Below, one piece after another: positions 9,837 to 18,443 of a DNA stretch of 64,000 nucleotides (positions within the stretch are counted from its first letter, which is position 1; each line of letters begins with the position of its first letter). The notes below the pieces were generated by a model. That model was not told the DNA's origin, searched no databases, and saw only the letters and a program-made list of their open reading frames with translations. The DNA comes from Stutzerimonas kirkiae (GTDB lineage Bacteria; Pseudomonadota; Gammaproteobacteria; Pseudomonadales; Pseudomonadaceae): positions 216,459 through 280,458 of the forward strand of contig NZ_QJUO01000002.1 in the NCBI RefSeq assembly GCF_004327335.1, read 5' to 3'. Made by a program: the position numbers and the translations under genes.

Positions 9837-10691
9837 TCAATTCAGGCTTTCCAGCGCCCTGGCCACCGAAACAGACAGTGGCGTGCTCGGGCGGCCGATC
9901 AGCGCGGACAACTGCCGCCCATCATCGAACAAACCGCCCTGCGAAGCCCCGACATCCGACTCCGCCAGCAGGGCGGCCAGGCCACTCGGTAGCCCGGCCT
10001 GTTCGAGCGCTGCCCGGTAGTCGGCCTCCGACAGATTGCGGTAGGGAATCTCGCGGCCAGCCTGCCGGGAGACCTCGCGGGCCAGTTCGGCCAGGGTCCA
10101 GGCCTGGTCGCCGGCCAGTTCGTAGGTCTTGCCCACGTGCCCCGGCCCCGTCAACACCACGGCCGCCGCCTCGGCATAGTCCTCACGGGTAGCGGAAGCG
10201 ATGCGGCCTTCCCCGGCACTGCCGATGAAGGCGCCGCCCGCCAGCGCCGCGGGGATCGACCCGGTGTAGTTCTCCGTGTACCAGCCATTGCGCAACAGCG
10301 TGAAGGCGAGCCCACTGGCGCGCAGCAACGCCTCGGTCTGGCGATGCTCGATGCCCAGGCTCAACGGGCTGCTGTCGGCGTGCAGGATGCTGGTATAGAC
10401 GATATGCCCGACCCCCGCCTTTTTCGCCGCCTCGATCACGTTGCCATGCTGGGCGATCCGCTGCCCGACCTCGCTCGATGAAATCAACAGCAGGGTAGCG
10501 ATCCCCTGCAAGGCGGTTTCCAGTGTTTCGGGGCGGCTGTAATCGGCTTGCCGCGCATTGACCCCGAGGCCCTGCGCCTTGCCGGGGTTGCGCACCAGCG
10601 CCACGATCTCGCTGGCGGCGACCTTCTGCTTGAGTTTCTCGATGACGATACGGCCAAGCTGGCCGGTGGCTCCGGTGACGGCGATAGTCAT
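9837..10691 (-). CDS. qorB: NAD(P)H:quinone oxidoreductase 2-like SDR protein
   Basis: A 284-residue atypical short-chain dehydrogenase of the NmrA/QOR2 (YtfG) type. The Rossmann motif V-T-G-A-T-G-Q-L-G is at residues 5-13, and later motifs (Y-T-S-I-L-H-A, L-R-N-G-W-Y-T-E-N) match QOR2. The family reduces quinones with NADPH. It is divergent from an HxlR regulator, the arrangement seen for E. coli ytfG/ytfH, so quinone- or thiol-responsive control by that regulator is inferred. Conserved length and a clean start support the call. Confidence 0.82.
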   Translation of the reverse strand: MTIAVTGATGQLGRIVIEKLKQKVAASEIVALVRNPGKAQGLGVNARQADYSRPETLETALQGIATLLLISSSEVGQRIAQHGNVIEAAKKAGVGHIVYTSILHADSSPLSLGIEHRQTEALLRASGLAFTLLRNGWYTENYTGSIPAALAGGAFIGSAGEGRIASATREDYAEAAAVVLTGPGHVGKTYELAGDQAWTLAELAREVSRQAGREIPYRNLSEADYRAALEQAGLPSGLAALLAESDVGASQGGLFDDGRQLSALIGRPSTPLSVSVARALESLN

Positions 10692-10752
10692 GATCTGTTT
10701 CCTCGGAAGTGGATTTGATATCTGAAGACCACGCGACTATATAATCCATGAT

Positions 10753-10767
10753 TACTTTTAGTAAGTA
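10753..10767. promoter_or_regulatory. candidate HxlR-regulator operator
   Basis: The inverted repeat TACTT-n5-AAGTA lies in the 97-bp gap between qorB and the divergent HxlR gene, 23 nt before the HxlR start. Related GTAAG half-sites recur nearby (10761, 10780). Assignment is by position and symmetry. Confidence 0.45.
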
Positions 10768-10788
10768 CGCACAGAAAGGTAAGTCTGG

Positions 10789-11241
10789 ATGAGCACCTCA
10801 GGACAGCGACAAGACCCCGCCATCCCACCCCCCGAGACGCTGTCCGGGAAACTCCAGCGTGGCGACCTGATGGCTGCCGCCTGCCCTTCACGCGAGGTAC
10901 TCAAGCACCTCACCAGCCGCTGGGGCGTGCTGGTCCTGATTACCCTGCTGGCAGGCACGCAGCGCTTCAGTGGCCTGCGGCGCGGGATCGGCGGCGTCAG
11001 CGAGCGCATGCTGGCCCAGACCCTGCAATGGCTGGAAAACGATGGCATGCTCGAACGCAAGGCCTACAAGGTGGTGCCGCCACATGTGGAATACAGCCTG
11101 ACGCCCCTGGGGCGGCAGGCTGCGGAACGAGTGAAGGAACTGGCGGACTGGATCGAACTCAGCCTGCCCGAGATCATGCGGCAGCAACGGCACACGACGG
11201 AAAGCCCGCCGGAACAAGGCGGGCTTGCGGCGATATCATGA
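10789..11241 (+). CDS. HxlR family winged-helix transcriptional regulator
   Basis: A 150-residue regulator with the HxlR core (C-P-S-R-E-V-L-K-H-L-T-S-R-W-G-V-L-V-L, then F-S-G-L-R-R-G-I-G-G-V-S-E-R-M-L-A-Q-T-L). Residue Cys29 is in the position of the redox-sensing cysteine of YodB/QorR-type members. It probably represses qorB and itself in response to quinones or electrophiles. An A/G-rich stretch AAAGGTAAG precedes the ATG. The N-terminal 25 residues are a proline-rich extension. Confidence 0.85.
   Translation: MSTSGQRQDPAIPPPETLSGKLQRGDLMAAACPSREVLKHLTSRWGVLVLITLLAGTQRFSGLRRGIGGVSERMLAQTLQWLENDGMLERKAYKVVPPHVEYSLTPLGRQAAERVKELADWIELSLPEIMRQQRHTTESPPEQGGLAAIS
11202..11226 (+). terminator. 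hairpin at the 3' end of the HxlR gene
   Basis: AAGCCCGCC and GGCGGGCTT form a perfect 9-bp stem inside the last codons of the gene. It is followed by the dispersed palindrome, giving two successive hairpins between convergent genes. Confidence 0.5.
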
Positions 11242-11249
11242 TAAGGCCG

Positions 11250-11318
11250 ACATGGAGGCTGGACGGAACACTGGCCGGTTCCCGCTTTTCGTCAGGCCGT
11301 CAGCCTCCAGCGCTCTTG
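11250..11318. repeat. dispersed palindromic repeat, copy 3
   Basis: Arms CATGGAGGCTGGACGG and CCGTCAGCCTCCAGCG around a GC-rich loop, between the convergent HxlR and pirin genes. Confidence 0.75.
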
Positions 11319-11349
11319 CCGGAGCCTGGGAACGGATGGTTTTTGCCAA

Positions 11350-12051
11350 TCAGCGAGCGGTATCCACCAGCACCAGTTCGGCATCCTCATGGGCCGTCAC
11401 GCGCAGGTTATGCTCATCCTTGATGGCAGCGCCGTCGCGGGTCTGCAAGGCAATACCGTTTATCTCGACCTGGCCGCTGGCCGGTACCAGATAGGCGTGA
11501 TGCCCAGCCTCCAGGCGGTACTCCACGGTTTCCCCGGCTTTCAGCGTAGCCCCCAGTACCCGTGCCCTGGCCCGGATCGGCAGTGCATCCACATCCTCCT
11601 CGATGCCGCTGGCCAGGGCCACGAACTGCCCGGAGCGTTCACCCCTGGGGAACGGCTTGGTGCCCCAGGACGGCTGGCCACCCCGCTGGTCGGGGAAAAT
11701 CCAGATCTGGAACAGCCGCGTCACGCCCGGCTCCAGGTTGTACTCGGAGTGGCGGATGCCCGAACCGGCACTCATCACCTGCACATCCCCCGCCTCGGTA
11801 CGCCCCTGGTTGCCCAGGCTATCCTGGTGGCTGATGGCCCCTTCGCGAATATAAGTGATGATTTCCATATCCGCATGGGGGTGCGGCGCAAAGCCGGTAC
11901 CCGGCTCGATCGCATCGTCGTTCCAGACGCGCAACGCTCCCCAGTGGACGCGCGCCGGGTCGTGGTATTCGGAAAAAGAGAAGTGGTGTCTGGCATCCAG
12001 CCAACCATGGTTGGCACCACCCAGACTGTCGAAGGGGCGACGTTCGATCAT
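11350..12051 (-). CDS. pirin family protein
   Basis: A 233-residue bicupin. The N-terminal cupin carries the metal ligands in P-H-P-H-A-D-M-E-I-I-T-Y-I. Bacterial pirins are cytoplasmic iron proteins; some have quercetin 2,3-dioxygenase activity and others modulate enzymes by binding. The ATG at 12051 has GGAGG five bases upstream, better than the GTG four codons earlier. It is divergent from a LysR regulator, a common pairing for pirin genes in proteobacteria, which suggests control by that regulator. Confidence 0.88.
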   Translation of the reverse strand: MIERRPFDSLGGANHGWLDARHHFSFSEYHDPARVHWGALRVWNDDAIEPGTGFAPHPHADMEIITYIREGAISHQDSLGNQGRTEAGDVQVMSAGSGIRHSEYNLEPGVTRLFQIWIFPDQRGGQPSWGTKPFPRGERSGQFVALASGIEEDVDALPIRARARVLGATLKAGETVEYRLEAGHHAYLVPASGQVEINGIALQTRDGAAIKDEHNLRVTAHEDAELVLVDTAR

Positions 12052-12123
12052 GATGACCTCCACAGGGCATTGGTTGAGATGGCCCCACTATAGGCGGACA
12101 TTTTCATGGAGAGAATGGAATTG

Positions 12124-12144
12124 ATGGAATAACATGATTTCCAT
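12124..12144. promoter_or_regulatory. candidate LysR operator
   Basis: A 21-bp palindrome ATGGAA-n9-TTCCAT sits centrally between pirin and the LysR gene; the spacer itself is partly symmetric. A further ATGGAA occurs 13 nt to the left (12115), giving a LysR-style multi-site layout. Confidence 0.5.
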
Positions 12145-12185
12145 AAACGACACCATCCCTTCCACTCTCCGGTGCCACGACCTCC

Positions 12186-13115
12186 ATGAAACGACTTCCC
12201 GATCTCGAAGCCTGGGCGATTTTCGCCAGGGTCGCCGAAAGCGGCTCCTTCGCCCGCGCCGCCGCCGAATGCGGGCTGTCGCAGGGCACCGTGTCCAAGG
12301 CTATAACGCGCCTGGAGGAACGGATGAAAAGCACCCTGCTGCACCGCACCTCGCGGCGCATGTCGCTGACGGAGAGCGGGCAGGCGGCACTGGAACGTGC
12401 CCTGCGCATTCTCGCCGAGGGCGAGGCGGTCGAGGCGGAAGTCACCGAACAGTCGCGCAGCCTGAGCGGCCTGATCCGGGTCGCCGCGCCCATGTCGTTC
12501 AGCATCTCGCACCTGGCGCCGCTACTGCCGGCATTCATGCAGCGACACCCGGACATACTGCTGGATATCCAGCTCAGCGACGAACTGGTCGAGCTGGTGG
12601 CGCAGGGCTTCGATATGGCGCTACGCATCTCGGCACTGGCCGACTCCAGCCTGCTGGCCCGGCGCCTGTGCGCCGTGCGCATCCTGCTGGTTGGCGCACC
12701 GGCGTATTTCCAGCGCCATGGCCGGCCAGGCCACCCCCGCGACCTGGCGCAGCACCAGGCCCTGCACTACAGCTATGCGCGCGGCGGCAACGTCTGGCGC
12801 TTCCGCCATGCCCGCCACGGCGAGTTCGCCCAGGCACTGCCATCGCCGCTGCGGGCGAACAATGCCGAGGCGCTGGCCCCGGCATTGCTGGCGGGCATGG
12901 GGCTGGCCCTGCAGCCGGAGTTCCTGGTCTGGCAGGACTTGCAGGAGGGCAGGCTGGAAACCGTGATGGACGACTGGCAGGTGGAGCCGGTCGCCCTGCA
13001 CATCGTCACCCCGCCAGGCCGTGGCAGGCCAGCGCGGGTACAGGCACTGATCGACTACCTGGCCGAGCGCTTCGCCAACGCCCCCTGGGCGCAGCCCGTA
13101 GGTACCCGGGCATAG
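12186..13115 (+). CDS. LysR family transcriptional regulator
   Basis: A 309-residue LTTR. Residues 1-65 form the winged helix (E-S-G-S-F-A-R-A-A-A-E-C-G-L-S-Q-G-T-V-S-K-A-I-T-R-L-E); the rest is the periplasmic-binding-like effector domain. It is of the CrgA/PtxR-like subgroup common near oxidoreductases. It reads away from the pirin gene across a shared 134-bp control region. No strong Shine-Dalgarno precedes the ATG, but the start fits the family alignment. The effector is unknown. Confidence 0.88.
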   Translation: MKRLPDLEAWAIFARVAESGSFARAAAECGLSQGTVSKAITRLEERMKSTLLHRTSRRMSLTESGQAALERALRILAEGEAVEAEVTEQSRSLSGLIRVAAPMSFSISHLAPLLPAFMQRHPDILLDIQLSDELVELVAQGFDMALRISALADSSLLARRLCAVRILLVGAPAYFQRHGRPGHPRDLAQHQALHYSYARGGNVWRFRHARHGEFAQALPSPLRANNAEALAPALLAGMGLALQPEFLVWQDLQEGRLETVMDDWQVEPVALHIVTPPGRGRPARVQALIDYLAERFANAPWAQPVGTRA

Positions 13116-13664
13116 CGCAAGTCCCCCGTAGAAGCGCTCTTCCGCCCCCGGGCAGGCGTATTCCCTACTTGCAGGCGGGACAGTGCGACCGGCTCTTTCC
13201 CACAGGCACCACCACTAGTGGCTGTGCGGATGCCTGGTAGCGGGACGGGGCCTTCGCCGCCAGGAATGGCGGCGAAGAGCTACAGGGAGGTATTCACGCG
13301 TGCCCCGTCCCGCCACCAGGCATTCGCACAGGGACGATGAGCCCGAGCTCGCGCTCTACGATCCTGAAGCCAGACACACTATTGCCAATCCAGCCCTGCG
13401 AATAATTCAGGCACCGCACCGACGGCTCCTTCCATAGTTGCCACGGCATTCGCCACGAGCCCGGCCAACCCCGCTACGAAACCTTCGGCGGCAGGGACGC
13501 CGACGAAGAGCGCCCCCTTATCCATATGCACGACGGGTTCATGCGTGTTTCGGCGGGGCTGGCCGGGTTCGCGACGACACGGGCACCGACAGCGGTGTAC
13601 GGCCAACCGCAGACCTGATCGCCAATCCGCCCGCAACGAGGCGGCGAAGACGCAAAGGAGAGTC
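13116..13664. other. gene-free stretch with large double hairpin
   Basis: No supported gene in 549 bases. It contains the nested hairpin at 13222-13331 and a tail (CTGAAGCCAGAC...TTGCCAATCCAG) that recurs near the right edge of the window. A 48-codon frame on the minus strand (13379-13525) lacks a ribosome-binding site. Confidence 0.65.
13222..13331. repeat. large nested inverted repeat
   Basis: 30-bp outer arms (13222-13251 and 13302-13331) match at 28 of 30 positions. Inside is a second perfect hairpin CTTCGCCGCC/GGCGGCGAAG at 13252-13277. The right half plus the following sequence recurs around 63695-63770, so this is a dispersed REP-like element and not a simple terminator. Confidence 0.7.
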
Positions 13665-14669
13665 CTACAAGGCGTCGGAATCGGCCCAGCACTGGCGAAT
13701 ATGCTGTATCTGCGGCAAGCAACCGAAGAACGCCTCGACCAGCTCAGGATCGAAGTGCGCCCCACTCTGCTCGCGAATGAACGCCAGGGCCTCCTCGACC
13801 GGCCAGGCACGCTTGTAGGGACGGCTGCTGGTCAGGGCATCGAACACATCGACGATGGCGACGATACGCGCCACATGGGGGATCGCCTCTCCGGTCAGGC
13901 CGGCGGGGTAGCCGCTACCGTCCCATTTCTCGTGGTGGTTCAGGGCGATGACCGCCGCCTGCTGCAACAGGCCGCCAGCATGTTCGCCGATGATGCGCGC
14001 CCCGATATGCGTATGCCCGCGCATGATGTCCCACTCCTCGGCCGTCAACTTGCCCGGCTTGCAGAGGATCGCATCGGGAATACCGATCTTGCCCACATCG
14101 TGCATTGGCGCGGAGTGCAGCAGGTCTTCCGCCGCGGCTTCGCCATAGCCAACGGCCAGGGCCAGAGCCCTGGAGAACTGGCCGACGCGAATGGTGTGCT
14201 GGCTGGTTTCGTTATCCTTGAACTCGGCGGCGGCGCACAGACGCTGGACGATCTGCAGGCGGGTCTGGCGCAACATGTCGGCCTGTACCAGCGACAGGTG
14301 GGTACGCACTCGCGCCTTGACGATGCCAGGGTTGAACGGCTTGCTGATGTAGTCCACCGCCCCCAGCTCCAGCCCGTACTCCTCGTCGGCAGCCTGCGCC
14401 AGCGCAGTGACGAAGATTACCGGGATATTCGAAGTCAGCGGGTCGCCCTTGATGCGCTGGCAGACCTCGTAGCCATCCATGCCCGGCATCATCACATCGA
14501 GCAGGATAAGGTCGGGCTGCTCGCCACGCGCCAACTCCAGCGCCTTGGCACCGTCCTTGGCGATCAGCAGGCGGTATTGTTCCTTGAGTGTGTGAAACAG
14601 CACCTGCAGGTTGGTCGGTTCGTCATCCACCAGCAGCAGAAGCCGCCGGGAATCCACATATGCATTCAT
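13665..14669 (-). CDS. response regulator with HD-GYP phosphodiesterase domain
   Basis: A 334-residue protein. Residues 8-130 are a receiver domain (L-L-L-V-D-D-E-P, phospho-acceptor Asp in L-I-L-L-D-V-M-M-P, Lys in Y-I-S-K-P-F). Residues 150-325 are an HD-GYP domain with H-D-V-G-K-I-G, G-H-T-H-I-G and H-H-E-K-W-D-G-S-G-Y-P, so the metal ligands and the GYP motif are complete and c-di-GMP hydrolysis is expected. The start overlaps the stop of the upstream hybrid kinase by 4 nt (ATGA), a strong sign that the two form one phosphorelay. Confidence 0.93.
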   Translation of the reverse strand: MNAYVDSRRLLLLVDDEPTNLQVLFHTLKEQYRLLIAKDGAKALELARGEQPDLILLDVMMPGMDGYEVCQRIKGDPLTSNIPVIFVTALAQAADEEYGLELGAVDYISKPFNPGIVKARVRTHLSLVQADMLRQTRLQIVQRLCAAAEFKDNETSQHTIRVGQFSRALALAVGYGEAAAEDLLHSAPMHDVGKIGIPDAILCKPGKLTAEEWDIMRGHTHIGARIIGEHAGGLLQQAAVIALNHHEKWDGSGYPAGLTGEAIPHVARIVAIVDVFDALTSSRPYKRAWPVEEALAFIREQSGAHFDPELVEAFFGCLPQIQHIRQCWADSDAL

Positions 14670-17632
14670 ACCAGCTCCCGGCTCCCCTCTGTATCTGTAC
14701 GGGCGACAATTACCCTCTCCAGCAACGTATGCGCCTGCTGGAACTCGAATGCATCGACGGCACTGCGTAATGCCTCGCCGTCCTGTCCCAGGGCATCGCA
14801 GACCGCCTCCAGCACCTGTGGATTCAATTCATTACGGGCCAGACAGGCCAGCAATTCATGCAACTGTGCCAGCAGGGCTTCACTGCCGAGCGCCGCGGTA
14901 CCGGCATCATTGGCAGGCACTTCCTCCTGGACAGAGTAGGCCCGCAGTTCCTGCGCGACCGCACCCAGCATATCGCGCAGGCGGGCGATTTCCGCCAGCA
15001 CGCCCTCATGCCCGTCCGCCTTGACCTGGCGCTCCAGCTCACCGGCCAGGGCGGCCACCCCCGGCAACGCCAGGTTGCCCGCGGCGCCACGAATGCTGTG
15101 CAGGCTGAACAGCGTCTGCAGCCAATTGACATTCGCCTGCCTCGGCTCGGGCAGGGGATAGCGCTCGCCGACCTCGCCAAGAAAGGCGCGCAGCGACTTG
15201 ACCAGGCGCGCCTGGGAGCCCCACAGGGAAATACCCGTCGTCCAATCGATCAAGGTCACGGCTTCGGGCCCGGCGGACGCTCCCCCGGCGAGCGTTTCCA
15301 CAGTGTGCAGGCTGCCGCCCGCCAGCACCCGGGCAACTTCCGCCATCAGCCGGCTTTCATCCAGCGGCTTGACCGCGAAACCATTCATACCGGCATTGCG
15401 CGCGGCACTGCGGTCCTCGCTCATGACGCTGGCGGTCAGGGCGATGATCGGTGTCGGGTGGCGGTTGCGCTCCCGTTCGAACTGGCGGATGCGCCGCGTG
15501 GTTTGCAGGCCATCGCTAACCGGCATGTGCACGTCCATCAGGATCAGGTCGAAGCGCTCGGCCATGTAAGTTTTCAGCGCCTCGTTGCCATCCCCGACCG
15601 TATGTACCCGATGCCCGCCCTTCTCCAGCATCAGCCTGACCAACTCCAGATTCTGCGGCACATCATCGGCCACCAGCACAGTCAGTTGAGGCAAGGCGCG
15701 GGAGCCATCATCGGCTGGCGCAAGCGTTGGTCGATCGCCCGTCGGCAATGGCAGGCGCACATGGAAAATGCTGCCTTCGCCAGGCCGGCTCTCGATCTCG
15801 ATGCTCCCGTCCATCAGTTCGATCAATTGCCGGGCTATGGTGGTGCCCAGGCCCGTCCCGCCAAAGCGACGGCTGATCGAGGCATCGGCCTGGGTGAACG
15901 GAGTGAAGATGGAGGAGATCTGCTCCTGGCTCATGCCGATGCCGGTGTCGCAGACCTGGATATGCACCTGGCCGTCGTCTTCACGGAAGATCAACTCGAC
16001 ACGACCGTGTTCGGTGAACTTGATCGCATTGCCCAGCAGGTTGGTCAGGATCTGCTGGATACGCAGCGGATCGCCCTGGAAGAACTCGTTCATGTCCTGC
16101 GGATAATCCACCGTCAGGTCCAGGTTCTTCGCCTGGGCGCCCAGGCGCAGGGAAGCGGCAATCTGCCAGGCCAGCTCGCGCAGCGAGAAATCTATGGTTT
16201 CCAGCATCATGCCGCCCTTCTCCAGGCGAGTGCTGTCGAGAATATCGTTGAGCAGGCCAAGCAGCGAACGTGCCGACTGGCGCACGGTGTTCAAGTGGCT
16301 GCGCTGGGTGGGGTTCAACTCGCCCTGCAGCAGCAGTTCGGTAAAACCGATGACGGCATTCATCGGCGTGCGTATCTCATGGCTCATGTTGGCCAGGAAG
16401 AAACCCTTGGCGGCGGCCGCCTGCTCGGCGCGCTCGGCGGTTTCCCGCAGCGAAGCCTCCAGCGCATGGCGATCGGTGATATCGGTGATGAAGCCGACGA
16501 ACAGCAACTCGTCGGCAAGATCGACCCGGCCCACCGCCAGGCGCATCGGCATCAGGCTGCCATCCCTGCGCTGCGCCGTGACTTCGCGCCCGGTGCCGAT
16601 GATCTTCGCCACACCGGAAGACTGGTAATTGTGCAAGTAGCCATCGTGCTGGGAACGGTCGGGCTCCGGCATCAACATACTGACATTGCGCCCTACCAGT
16701 TCCTCGGGAGTCCAGCCGAACATACGCTCCACCGAGCGGTTGGCGCTCTGGATCAGTCCCCGGCTGTCGATGGTGATGATGACATCCACCGCCGTATCGA
16801 GTATGGCGTGCAGGCGCGACTGGCTTTCTTCCACCTGCCGGTACAGATCGCGGGAACGCACCAGGCCATTGAGCGCCGATACCAGCACGGTCACCGTGAC
16901 CGTGAAGGTGGACAGCGCGATGGAGACGAACACCGGGTTGAACGCGATAGCGACTTCCGCCGTCCCCGCCTGGCCACTGAAGCGCACGGCGGTCATGCCT
17001 ATGTAGTGCATTCCGGCGATGGCCAGCCCCATCACCACACCACTGATGAGCAGCCGTTGCAGGCCGGAGAGTCGGGTCTGCCGCAGCCGGTAACGTACCC
17101 AGAGGGAAACGGTCGCCAGGACGATCGCCACCACGATGGAGAAGAAGAAGGTCAGCGGCTCGTAGCGCATCTGCAGCGGCGTGTGCATCGCGGCCATGCC
17201 GCTGTAGTGCATGGCGCCGATGCCGAGGCCTATCAACGCGCCGCTGGTCGCCAGTTGCAGGCGGCTGATTTCCTGGCGCGAAAGCATGTGCAGCGCCAGC
17301 CAGGAAGCGCCCCAGGCCGGCAGGATCGACAGCAGTGTCAGGGCCGTCTGGTAATCGACATGGGTCGGTAGCTCGAAGGACAGCATGCCGATGAAATGCA
17401 TGGCCCAGATACCGCCACCCAGGGCGAACGAGCCAGTGCTGACGGCGACATTCCGATGCAGGCGGTTGTTGGCCCGCAGCGCGAGCTTGCCGGTATGCAG
17501 GGCCATGGTCGCGGAAAAGATCGAGACGATCAGCGACAAAGCCACCAGGCCCGGATGGTAGCTGCCGTGCACTGCCAGGTGATGCCCACCGGCAGACACC
17601 GCATCGATGAAAAAATGTTCAAATACCGCCAT
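14666..17632 (-). CDS. MHYT-domain hybrid sensor histidine kinase with REC and Hpt
   Basis: A 988-residue inner-membrane kinase. Residues about 10-250 hold seven hydrophobic segments with M-H-F-I-G, M-H-Y-S-G and M-H-Y-I-G motifs of the MHYT sensor, proposed to bind copper and sense oxygen, CO or NO. Then come a PAS domain (about 270-390), HisKA with the H-box M-S-H-E-I-R-T-P, HATPase (G-G-T-G-L-G), a receiver domain (L-I-L-M-D-V-H-M-P) and a C-terminal Hpt-like domain with H-S-I-R-G-A-A-G-N-L. All parts for a full phosphorelay are in one chain. The output is probably the coupled HD-GYP regulator. Confidence 0.93.
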   Translation of the reverse strand: MAVFEHFFIDAVSAGGHHLAVHGSYHPGLVALSLIVSIFSATMALHTGKLALRANNRLHRNVAVSTGSFALGGGIWAMHFIGMLSFELPTHVDYQTALTLLSILPAWGASWLALHMLSRQEISRLQLATSGALIGLGIGAMHYSGMAAMHTPLQMRYEPLTFFFSIVVAIVLATVSLWVRYRLRQTRLSGLQRLLISGVVMGLAIAGMHYIGMTAVRFSGQAGTAEVAIAFNPVFVSIALSTFTVTVTVLVSALNGLVRSRDLYRQVEESQSRLHAILDTAVDVIITIDSRGLIQSANRSVERMFGWTPEELVGRNVSMLMPEPDRSQHDGYLHNYQSSGVAKIIGTGREVTAQRRDGSLMPMRLAVGRVDLADELLFVGFITDITDRHALEASLRETAERAEQAAAAKGFFLANMSHEIRTPMNAVIGFTELLLQGELNPTQRSHLNTVRQSARSLLGLLNDILDSTRLEKGGMMLETIDFSLRELAWQIAASLRLGAQAKNLDLTVDYPQDMNEFFQGDPLRIQQILTNLLGNAIKFTEHGRVELIFREDDGQVHIQVCDTGIGMSQEQISSIFTPFTQADASISRRFGGTGLGTTIARQLIELMDGSIEIESRPGEGSIFHVRLPLPTGDRPTLAPADDGSRALPQLTVLVADDVPQNLELVRLMLEKGGHRVHTVGDGNEALKTYMAERFDLILMDVHMPVSDGLQTTRRIRQFERERNRHPTPIIALTASVMSEDRSAARNAGMNGFAVKPLDESRLMAEVARVLAGGSLHTVETLAGGASAGPEAVTLIDWTTGISLWGSQARLVKSLRAFLGEVGERYPLPEPRQANVNWLQTLFSLHSIRGAAGNLALPGVAALAGELERQVKADGHEGVLAEIARLRDMLGAVAQELRAYSVQEEVPANDAGTAALGSEALLAQLHELLACLARNELNPQVLEAVCDALGQDGEALRSAVDAFEFQQAHTLLERVIVARTDTEGSRELV

Positions 17633-17990
17633 CGTTCGACTCCAAGGCCGTGCAACGTATCCCGGTCAGCGGACCGGGCAAACAGGGTTGTCCAATATGG
17701 GGAAAACGGCGCGGGTTCCCTTCCCGCGCCTGCACCCTGGCAGTAACACCAGCCACCCGCGGTCGTCCAAGGGTAATGGGCGGGGCGGCCCCGGTAAAGG
17801 CTATATGCCACCATTCAAAAAACCGCCGTCAATACCCCAGCACTCCACCAGACGTAGAAGTTTTCGGCCACGCTCGATAATTCATGACTGAATTTTCACT
17901 TCGAATTCTCGGATACACCGCCACGCACGGAGCCGGCGCCATCAGCACAAACCTGTCGTCATGAAAAACCGCCGCGAAGACCCTAACGGC

Positions 17991-18232
17991 CTAGGGGCTG
18001 TTGACGTTTCGGCATGGATGGCCGGATAGAGGCACAAGCGGACAGCCGAAAAGCACTGGAGGCTGAACGACCGGCACACGGCGCCAGCGCTTTCGTCCAG
18101 CGTTCAGCCATCAGCACTTTTAATCGAAGGCCGAAGGCCGCTTGTGCCTCGAAGAAGCCCGTTCGAGGGCTGGATTGGAAATATATTTCCATCCAAATCA
18201 ATGAGTTAAAGCGAAACATCAACAGACCCTAG
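17991..18232. mobile_element. MITE-like element flanked by CTAG, with nested palindrome
   Basis: Left end GGGCTGTTGACGTTTCG directly after CTAG (17991-17994); right end CGAAACATCAACAGACC directly before CTAG (18229-18232). The 17-bp ends match at 15 positions. The CTAG flanks look like a YTAR target duplication of the kind made by IS5-type transposases. A 63-bp relative lies at 34848-34910. No transposase is inside. Confidence 0.6.
18050..18121. repeat. dispersed palindromic repeat, copy 4
   Basis: Arms AAAAGCACTGGAGGCTGAACGA and TCGTCCAGCGTTCAGCC...AGCACTTTTA. It lies entirely within the MITE-like element. Confidence 0.7.
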
Positions 18233-18443
18233 CCCGAGAGAAAGGATGCCCGGGCATGATGGCTGGCCAATTCGCATGCATGACCTACGTTCCCTCGAAC
18301 GTTGATGCACGCAAAAAGGAAATCATGCTATTCCTTTCTTTCTATTTTTGACGCGATCCACTGCCTTTATCATGGCACCCGACCAGCCCCGCCCAGGAGC
18401 CTGGGCGGAAGGCATCGCGTGAATTCCCACAGGAGCCACCAGC

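Larger units (their letters stand above)
17633..18443. other. gene-free stretch with nested repeats
   Basis: 811 bases between divergent genes with no supported ORF. They contain the promoter regions of the hybrid kinase and the nitroreductase, a MITE-like element (17991-18232) and, nested in it, a copy of the dispersed palindrome. Confidence 0.65.

Noticed and set aside
13379..13525. 48-codon minus-strand ORF (M-D-K-G-A-L-F-V-G-V-P-A)
   Set aside because: Looks protein-like but has no ribosome-binding site, and its end lies in a dispersed repeat tail; not enough to call a gene.
14858..17371. 837-codon plus-strand open frame antisense to the MHYT kinase
   Set aside because: It is a shadow of GC-rich third-position bias: no domain, no RBS, His/Gln/Arg-rich composition, and fully opposite a kinase with complete motifs.
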